Assembly: GCA_003214235.1 (NCBI GenBank)
Contig: QCLW01000001.1
Coordinates: forward strand, 1 to 64,000
DNA length: 64,000 nucleotides
Source of the DNA: Prochlorococcus sp. AG-418-F16
GTDB lineage: Bacteria > Cyanobacteriota > Cyanobacteriia > PCC-6307 > Cyanobiaceae
Direction: 5' to 3'
Position 1 is the stretch's first letter, and every line of letters starts with the position of its first letter. The translations under genes were made by a program, and so were the position numbers. Below are positions 58,677 through 64,000 of the stretch, one piece after another. Under the pieces are notes generated by a model. It saw only the letters and a list, made by a program, of their open reading frames with translations. It was not told the origin of the DNA and did not search any database.

Positions 58677-59065
58677 AATTGTATATATTAGATTCTTGTT
58701 CTATTTTAATTATAAATCAAATTATTTTTCAATTTATCCTAAGTACCTTATTACTCTTAACTTAATGTCGAATGAACCATTATTAATACTATTAAACAAG
58801 TAACTAAACCTATAGAAATAAAAATTTTTAAAGAATTTAAAATATGATAATTTTTTTTAAAATTTTTAAGCTTTTTTCAGATTTCTCATTATTCAATTAT
58901 CAACACCAAACTTTATAAGCTTATTAGTAGAGTTTTAATATTTAAAAATTCAAACCAATATGAAAAAAATAATATCTACAAATAAAATTAATCTATTTAG
59001 GACTAACATCAAAAACATTTATTTTATTTATTTATTGTTATCATTTATTTTTAATATATATTTTT
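58677..59065. other. intergenic AT-rich stretch, nothing supported
   Basis: About 390 bases between divergent genes, with no coding frame longer than a dozen codons and no convincing hairpin. It presumably holds promoters for both sides. Confidence 0.5.
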
Positions 59066-59266
59066 ATGAGTAAAGGATTTGCAACTGATATCTCAGGAAC
59101 CAAAAAGAGAAAGAAAGTTTCATCTCCTGTTGAGGATCAGGGAAGACTTATTTCATGGTCACCATGGCCACCTGCAAATTTTAAAACTCGTTATCCTGCC
59201 TTTCCTTTCGTTCTTACTTTATTAATTATAGTTGTTGGGCAATGGTATATTTCTCTCCTCAGATAA
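59066..59266 (+). CDS. 66-residue single-pass membrane protein
   Basis: A basic/polar N-terminal region (MSKGFATDISGTKKRKKVSS), a 'LISWSPWPPANFKTRYPAFP' Trp/Pro stretch and a C-terminal transmembrane helix ('FVLTLLIIVVGQWYISLL'). The pattern resembles small thylakoid or NDH-associated cyanobacterial proteins, but I cannot name it. Probably co-transcribed with the gene 49 bases downstream. Confidence 0.6.
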   Translation: MSKGFATDISGTKKRKKVSSPVEDQGRLISWSPWPPANFKTRYPAFPFVLTLLIIVVGQWYISLLR

Positions 59267-59315
59267 CTTAAAATGGTTTTTTGTATTTTAATTTAAGATG
59301 AATTTACTTTGAGAA

Positions 59316-59906
59316 TTGATTTTGTTTTTTTCAATTTTATTATTAGCCCATATTCAAGCAGCAGTAATTCCAATAATATTAGGAATTAAATCGATTAATA
59401 AATTCACGCAAATAAATAAGAGCAAAATGATACCTTTCGGTTTTATTTCTTTAGGACTAGCATCAATTTGTGAAATGATAGATCATACACAAACTTCTTG
59501 GATTTACGTTGATCATTCCTCTTTATTTAATTGGTTATTTTATTCATTCCTAACCTTAGGCCTAACATTTTTTTCAATATCAGTGATGAAAAATAAATTT
59601 TTTCTGATAACTAACATTTGTATTTCTTTTTGTTCAATAATCTCATATTTTTTATTTGATAAGCAGATTGCTCTTTTTTTTCAAGTTATTATAAGTATTT
59701 TTCTAATTATAAATTGGCAAAGAATTTTTAAAGATTGGCTTTTAATCCTTTACCCAATATTTGGTATTATTTTCACAACTTTCTTTGGAAGTAATCTTTC
59801 AATTAGTGGCGATCAATTTTGGCATATTTTAATTGGTCCCTCGGGAACAATTAGCGTTCTTACCTTTTATTTAGTGTTGAAGAGATCGAAAAAAAAATTT
59901 ATTTAA
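59316..59906 (+). CDS. polytopic membrane protein (196 aa)
   Basis: A TTG start is the first possible after a stop. The protein has about seven hydrophobic helices ('ILFFSILLLAHIQAAVIPII', 'FLITNICISFCSIISYFLF' and others) and short loops containing 'MIDHTQTSWIYVDHSS' and 'GDQFWHILIGPSG', with several conserved-looking His. The fold recalls haemolysin III/ceramidase-like membrane hydrolases by its His pattern, but this is not firm. It is followed after 7 bases by the secreted protein gene. Confidence 0.6.
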   Translation: MILFFSILLLAHIQAAVIPIILGIKSINKFTQINKSKMIPFGFISLGLASICEMIDHTQTSWIYVDHSSLFNWLFYSFLTLGLTFFSISVMKNKFFLITNICISFCSIISYFLFDKQIALFFQVIISIFLIINWQRIFKDWLLILYPIFGIIFTTFFGSNLSISGDQFWHILIGPSGTISVLTFYLVLKRSKKKFI

Positions 59907-59913
59907 GATAATT

Positions 59914-60243
59914 ATGAAAATATTTGTATTTACCATTTTTATAGTGTGCTTATTCACAATAATCTCTCCAGTTGAAATTTTTGCTGATACGGTACTTGAT
60001 GTTTATATGAATGATTTTTATTCTAAATCGAATGAAGCTAGCCAGATTCTTAAAGAAATCGAAATTAGTCTAAAAGAGGGATCAAGAAAAAAAGTATGCT
60101 CTAGGCAAAGAGAGGCGGCAAGACTAGGCTTATTAGCTAATAAATCATTAATTAAAGCGTTTAAAATAGAGGGGGTTAATCCACCAATGGAAGCAATAAT
60201 GGCAAGTCAACAAAGATGGGAATCTATTCTGAATGAGTGCTAA
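59914..60243 (+). CDS. secreted helical protein (109 aa)
   Basis: Signal peptide ('MKIFVFTIFIVCLFTIISPV ... FA'), then an all-helical soluble domain with two Cys ('KKVCSRQREAARLG', 'SILNEC') that could form a disulfide. The 'VCSRQREAARLGLLANKSL' helix is well ordered. It starts 7 bases after the membrane protein and is likely expressed with it. Periplasmic or lumenal; function unknown. Confidence 0.6.
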   Translation: MKIFVFTIFIVCLFTIISPVEIFADTVLDVYMNDFYSKSNEASQILKEIEISLKEGSRKKVCSRQREAARLGLLANKSLIKAFKIEGVNPPMEAIMASQQRWESILNEC

Positions 60244-60270
60244 AGAAAGTCATTAAATCTATAAATCTAT

Positions 60271-60705
60271 TTAAATTTGCATTCTTACGGATTTACTAAT
60301 TAAGGGTATTTCAGGTTCAACGCCATAAATACATTGCGAAATCGAATATATAAAAATACATAGTGTAAATATAAAAATAATTGAGCCTAATTCAACTATG
60401 GGAAATATTCTCAAGAGATATGAAATTATTATCAAAGCGATATCAATAAGTAATGCCTGGCATGCGTTATATCTAACGAAATAGGGAACTTTTGGATTTC
60501 TTGCTAATCCAGCAAACAAAATTATAAATAATAAGAAACTACCAAAAGGCAAAGATTTTTCAATTATCGCTATTGGGAAAGTTAGTAATAATAGTATTTT
60601 CAAAAAAGAATACTTATAGAACAAATAGTAACCAAAAGGTATTGCTGCCTTTAATGGCAAAGTATACAAAAATACTGATGAGAGTCTCTGGGATATCTGA
60701 TTCAA
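60271..60705 (-). CDS. Tic20-family membrane protein
   Basis: A 144-residue protein with four transmembrane helices and the Tic20 hallmark 'RNPKVPYFVRYNACQALLIDI', preceded by 'LKAAIPFGYYLF'. In chloroplasts Tic20 is a core of the inner-envelope translocon. The cyanobacterial homologue's role is not settled. The start is a TTG at 60705 because an in-frame stop lies just upstream. An ATG in another frame upstream hints at a possible old frameshift. Confidence 0.85.
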   Translation of the reverse strand: MNQISQRLSSVFLYTLPLKAAIPFGYYLFYKYSFLKILLLLTFPIAIIEKSLPFGSFLLFIILFAGLARNPKVPYFVRYNACQALLIDIALIIISYLLRIFPIVELGSIIFIFTLCIFIYSISQCIYGVEPEIPLISKSVRMQI

Positions 60706-60838
60706 TATATTGTTGAAGTTTAGTATTCATATTTTAACCTAATTTTTCTGAACTTAATTAAAGACTTAGCCTCTAAAATATCAACTTTGGCAGATGTTTA
60801 TTAAATATTAGATAATTGGTTAAGGTTCATAATTCAAA

Positions 60839-61228
60839 ATGCGTATCCTACATACAATGTTGAGAGTTGGAGATTTAGATAAATCCATTGATTTCTACGT
60901 CAATAGATTAGGTATGAATTTATTAAGAAAAAAGGATTACCCTCATGGAAAATTCACTTTGGCATTTGTTGGCTATGGTTCAGAAAAAGAAAACACAGTA
61001 ATTGAATTAACTTATAACTGGGACAAAAAGTCAGAAGACTATGAGCTTGGAGATAAATATGGTCATATAGCTATTGGAGTAAAAGATATTCATCTTATTT
61101 GCCAAGGATTAGAAAATGATGGTTGTAAAGTAACAACCAAGCCTAAAACTATGAAAAACAGTAAGACTGTCTTGGCTTTTGTTGAGGATCCTGATGGATA
61201 TAAAATTGAACTAATTGAAAGAGATTAA
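60839..61228 (+). CDS. gloA: lactoylglutathione lyase (glyoxalase I)
   Basis: A 129-residue VOC-fold metalloenzyme that detoxifies methylglyoxal-glutathione hemithioacetal. It begins 'MRILHTMLRVGDLDKSIDFY' (His metal ligand), continues with 'TVIELTYNWDKKSEDYELGDKYGHIAIGV' type motifs (Glu and His ligands) and ends 'AFVEDPDGYKIELIE' (second Glu). Length and motifs are those of bacterial GloA. A weak TTTGTTT/AAACAAA hairpin follows at 61243. Confidence 0.95.
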   Translation: MRILHTMLRVGDLDKSIDFYVNRLGMNLLRKKDYPHGKFTLAFVGYGSEKENTVIELTYNWDKKSEDYELGDKYGHIAIGVKDIHLICQGLENDGCKVTTKPKTMKNSKTVLAFVEDPDGYKIELIERD

Positions 61229-61442
61229 AAACTCGGAAACTTTTTTGTTTAATAAACAAATAACTGATTTTTTTTTAAACATTGAATTATCTAATAAATC
61301 TTGTGCAATTATCAGAAGAATAAGAATCAATTAACTATAAGAACATATTTTAATGATTTTTTTTAAATATTTTAATTGTTAACTAACATTATTTCTATCA
61401 TTAGAGATCCCAATAAATAAAACTAAATTTAAAATATTATGT

Positions 61443-61489
61443 AATCTATATAAATTCTATATAGATTTTATAGACAATCTATATAGATT
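61443..61489. promoter_or_regulatory. palindromic operator cluster ahead of the RHH-like gene
   Basis: AATCTATATA and TATATAGATT form a perfect 10-bp inverted repeat with a five-base spacer (61443-61467). Nine bases later the palindrome AATCTATATAGATT (61476-61489) repeats the same half-sites. The cluster lies 30 bases upstream of the start of a protein with a ribbon-helix-helix-like domain, ideal for autoregulation. Confidence 0.65.
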
Positions 61490-61519
61490 AAACTATTGTA
61501 GAGTTATCGCTTAAAGATT

Positions 61520-62017
61520 ATGCCCAGTAATTGGTCAAAAATAAGAGATGAATGGCTTGATAAAACCGCCATTGCGAAAGATGATGCTAAATGGGCATTA
61601 GAAGCTTTAATAAATTCTGAAGAAGAGTTATTTGAAATAGAACAAAAAATCAAGCATAAAGAAGACACTATAAGCCAAGTAAAATTTTTGAAGAAAAAGG
61701 TTAAAGAAAGTATTTCCTCGAAAGAAATTAGTCTCGATGATATTGCATTAAATAATTCAAATTCGAACAAAGTACAAATCTCAGTACCATCAAATCTTAC
61801 TTATCTTTTAAAGGTTTGGGCAGCAGCAGAGGGTCGAGATCTATCTAGTGTTGCTTTTCAGTGTTTAGAAACTGGGATAAGGGAAATGAAAAGCAAAGGT
61901 TCAATACCTTCAGTAGCAGTCAATAGATATGACTCGGCCTGTCAAAAGAGGATTGCATTAGCAGAAGTAAACAATCTATTGGAGAAATATGAAATAGCTC
62001 AGAATGAAATCAAATAA
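61520..62017 (+). CDS. coiled-coil protein with ribbon-helix-helix-like domain
   Basis: A 165-residue protein. Residues 20-65 form a charged coiled coil ('EEELFEIEQKIKHKEDTISQ'). Residues 84-125 read 'VQISVPSNLTYLLKVWAAAE' then 'GRDLSSVAFQCLETGIREMK', a short strand plus two helices as in CopG/MetJ-type DNA-binding dimers. The palindromic sites directly upstream support a DNA-binding regulator acting on its own operon. It is followed after 2 bases by the 62020 gene. Assignment is by pattern only. Confidence 0.6.
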   Translation: MPSNWSKIRDEWLDKTAIAKDDAKWALEALINSEEELFEIEQKIKHKEDTISQVKFLKKKVKESISSKEISLDDIALNNSNSNKVQISVPSNLTYLLKVWAAAEGRDLSSVAFQCLETGIREMKSKGSIPSVAVNRYDSACQKRIALAEVNNLLEKYEIAQNEIK

Positions 62018-62019
62018 TT

Positions 62020-62412
62020 ATGAATAACAGAAAAATCATAAAAGGATACAAAACATTAATATCATCAAGTTTTAATGTAGACACTTCTAAAGATAAATTT
62101 AAAGATGGAATAATTTATACTCTTTATTCTGATGAATTTAATTCTCTTAAAGTTGGTTTTGCTGAAAATGATAAGGTTCTAGAAAAAAAATTATCAAGTG
62201 AGGCATTAATATTATTGGATAGGAAAAAAGGCAATAAGAAAGATCTATTTTTATTGATAACCACTCTAAATGAACTTGGCATCAAATATTCAGACAATCT
62301 TTATTTCAAATACTCAGGTTCTTTAATGAGACATTTATCTACTTTAGGTTGGCCTGTTGGAAGATCACTTTATAAACAAAGAAAAATTAAAAAAGAACTT
62401 GTATGTGCATAA
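62020..62412 (+). CDS. GIY-YIG/T5orf172-like small protein (130 aa)
   Basis: The segment 'DGIIYTLYSDEFNSLKVGFA' (residues 29-48) followed by 'LIITTLNELGIKYSDNLYFKYSG'-like helices resembles the opening strands of the T5orf172/GIY-YIG fold, 'vYvL...g..KIG', though a clear catalytic Arg/Glu pair is not evident. The C-terminal part is basic ('LYKQRKIKKELVCA'). It is tightly linked (2 bases) to the RHH-like gene. The family link is tentative. DNA-associated function is inferred. Confidence 0.5.
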   Translation: MNNRKIIKGYKTLISSSFNVDTSKDKFKDGIIYTLYSDEFNSLKVGFAENDKVLEKKLSSEALILLDRKKGNKKDLFLLITTLNELGIKYSDNLYFKYSGSLMRHLSTLGWPVGRSLYKQRKIKKELVCA

Positions 62413-62414
62413 AT

Positions 62415-62888
62415 TCAAATATAATCACACTCTAAAGTTTCTCTGGTATCTCTATTTGTGATTGGATTAGTGCCAGAGGCAGTTTCACAAAATTTCCTAA
62501 CAATATCTTTTGGCAAAAAAACATTTGTGAAGTCTGCGCCTTGGATTTTTACATTTTCAAACTGTGTACTATAAGCAAAAGAATCCTCCAAGTTAGTATT
62601 TGATAAATCTGTTCCATCTAAAACAGCTGAGTCTAAAGTTACTTCTCTTAAATTGGAATTACTCAAATTAGTATCTTTCAATTTTGCTCCATAAAGAGTC
62701 GCATTTTGGAGCTCACAACCTGATAAATTTGCGTCTTGTAAATCAGTCAAATAGAAAGTTGCTTCTCTTAAATCAGACCCAGAGAAATCAGCTCCTACTA
62801 GGGATTGTTTACCATAATCCAACGCGGCGAAGCTTCTAGAAGGGAGAGTTAAAACAATTATTAAAAAAGTAAAAATTATAAATCTCAT
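62415..62888 (-). CDS. secreted pentapeptide-repeat protein
   Basis: A 157-residue protein with a signal peptide ('IIFTFLIIVLTLPSRSFA'), then about 15 A(D/N)LxX-type pentapeptides from residue 30 to 120 ('ADFSGSDLREATFYLTDLQD', 'ANLSGCELQNATLYGAKLKD'), which fold as a right-handed beta-helix, and a short Cys-containing tail. Such exported repeat proteins are common in cyanobacteria, with unknown roles in lumen or periplasm. It is convergent with the GIY-YIG-like gene. Confidence 0.9.
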   Translation of the reverse strand: MRFIIFTFLIIVLTLPSRSFAALDYGKQSLVGADFSGSDLREATFYLTDLQDANLSGCELQNATLYGAKLKDTNLSNSNLREVTLDSAVLDGTDLSNTNLEDSFAYSTQFENVKIQGADFTNVFLPKDIVRKFCETASGTNPITNRDTRETLECDYI

Positions 62889-62995
62889 TTTTTTGAGTAG
62901 TATTTCAATAAATTCTAACTTCTTTAGCTGAAATCTAAAAATTAATTATTTACTGAATGCTATATTTATTGAAATAATAAATCACAAACTAGGTT

Positions 62996-64000
62996 TTGGA
63001 TATAAGTCCTTATGATGCAATTGTTGTTGGTTCTGGGGCTACAGGAGGAATAGCAGCACTTACATTGGCAGAAAAGGGGATAAAAGTTTTAGTAATAGAA
63101 GCAGGGCCTCAATTAAAAAGGCATGAAGCTAGTAATCATGAGCCAAAAAGTACATTTAAAAGATTATCAGGAGTTTTAACAAAAAAACATGCCAATCAAT
63201 GCCAACATCCTGGTTATTGGAAAAATAATCCTGATTTATATTCAAATGAATTGAAGCATCCTTATGACTTCCCCAAGAAAAAGCCCTTCCTTTGGACTCA
63301 AGGTAATCAATATGGGGGCAGATCATTAACGTGGGGAGGAATAACATTAAGACTTTCCACAGAAGATTTTCATCCAGCTAAAAAAGACGGATTCGGAGTA
63401 AACTGGCCTATTTCATACGATGAACTATCCCCACACTATGATTTCATTGAAAGTTTCTGTGGAATCTATGGACAAAAAGATGATATTAAGGAAGTCCCAA
63501 ACGGTAAATATATTAGTGAAATCCCTCTTACAGAAAACGAAAATATTTTTGGCAGCAAAGTTAAATCAAAATTAAATTATCCATTTATCCAATCAAGAGG
63601 ATTTGACCGTAATTCATCAGTTAATGATAAAAATTGGCCCAAGTCCTCTAGTTTAGGAAGCACTTTAAAAAAAGCTTTAGATACTGGGAATGTACAAATA
63701 ATCTCAAATCACCTAGTGGAATCTTTTGAAATTAACAAGATAACACAGCTTGCATCAAAACTAACGATCGTAAACCTAGAAAATGGATGCAAAAAAGAAT
63801 TAAATTGTGATTTAATCCTTCTTTGCGCATCAACAATTTCAACTCTCAGAATACTACTAAACTCAGAATATAAATCAAATTCCTCAGGTTTTAAAGATAA
63901 TTCTGGGAAATTAGGTAAATACCTCATGGACCATATATCTATCTGTAGATTTTTTTCAGTCCCAAAAATAAAAAATTCAGAAAAACCATTAGATAATCCT
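62996..64000 (+). CDS. GMC-family oxidoreductase, partial (runs off the window)
   Basis: The frame starts at TTG (62996), MDISPYDAIVVGSGATGGIA, the FAD-binding GxGxxGG motif, and continues open to the window end. 'VLVIEAGP' closes the dinucleotide fold, and 'GNQYGGRSLTWGGITLRL' is the FAD-binding GMC region. 'GKLGKYLMDHISI' near the end belongs to the substrate side. Members oxidise alcohols or sugars using FAD. The C-terminal His-Asn active site lies beyond the window, so the substrate cannot be judged. Confidence 0.88.
   Translation, partial: MDISPYDAIVVGSGATGGIAALTLAEKGIKVLVIEAGPQLKRHEASNHEPKSTFKRLSGVLTKKHANQCQHPGYWKNNPDLYSNELKHPYDFPKKKPFLWTQGNQYGGRSLTWGGITLRLSTEDFHPAKKDGFGVNWPISYDELSPHYDFIESFCGIYGQKDDIKEVPNGKYISEIPLTENENIFGSKVKSKLNYPFIQSRGFDRNSSVNDKNWPKSSSLGSTLKKALDTGNVQIISNHLVESFEINKITQLASKLTIVNLENGCKKELNCDLILLCASTISTLRILLNSEYKSNSSGFKDNSGKLGKYLMDHISICRFFSVPKIKNSEKPLDNP

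Noticed and set aside
62020-62412. Confident homing-endonuclease call for the GIY-YIG-like protein
   Set aside because: The opening strands fit, but the catalytic Arg and Glu could not be placed, so only a tentative fold resemblance is claimed.

Overview
The window reads as chromosome of a high-light-type marine Prochlorococcus. The DNA is very AT-rich and dense with short-spaced genes. It carries cyanobacterial markers: a high-light-inducible protein, Psb32, a CPP1-like protein, a Tic20 homologue, a purK-linked 6S RNA and a DUF4278-type micro-ORF. It also carries families largely restricted to marine picocyanobacteria (DUF1651, TIGR02450, DUF3531) and a class II NrdJ, the usual Prochlorococcus ribonucleotide reductase. 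I did not assign a strain.

Layout. (1) 0-6.1 kb is an accessory stretch of very small genes: one Hli, two DUF1651 paralogues with matching promoters, and an NAD-dependent DNA ligase reduced to its adenylation module. (2) 6.1-31 kb is core housekeeping: 6S RNA, purK, aroB, a MidA-type methyltransferase, psb32, a metallophosphoesterase, nadA, a Ctp protease, ispG, a family-4-like uracil-DNA glycosylase, an aspartate aminotransferase, a phnD-phnC-phnE transporter, rsmE, hslO, prfC and nrdJ. It ends with a probable glutamine-II (downstream-peptide) riboswitch ahead of a 33-residue peptide. (3) 31.5-36.0 kb is a MoxR ATPase / DUF58 / transglutaminase / HExxH lipoprotein operon. (4) 36.0-49.7 kb is a nearly complete type IV pilus locus: pilD; a pilin; a PilP-like lipoprotein; a 406-residue modular pilin; pilB-pilT-pilC; and, convergently, pilQ-pilN-pilO, three pilin-like genes and a pilM with a repeat tail. 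(5) 50.0-51.3 kb is an outer-membrane porin whose ribosome-binding region contains the complement of the Yfr1 sRNA core. (6) 51.6-58.4 kb is an accessory region of microproteins around tRNA-Ser(UGA). A diverged 5' half-copy of the tRNA lies 2.1 kb upstream and a decayed 3' half-copy 2.3 kb downstream. A second pilB with an Asp/Glu run lies between the intact tRNA and the 3' remnant. (7) 58.4-64 kb holds membrane and secreted proteins, Tic20, gloA, a ribbon-helix-helix-like gene behind palindromic operators, a pentapeptide protein and the start of a GMC oxidoreductase that runs off the end.

How it fits together. The pilus locus supplies peptidase, pilins, assembly and retraction motors, platform, alignment proteins and secretin. 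The second PilB sits in what looks like a tRNA-anchored mini-island, suggesting that mobile DNA supplied an alternative extension motor. Small RNAs and RNA switches (6S, a Yfr1 target site, a riboswitch and one candidate new sRNA) are prominent for so small a window.
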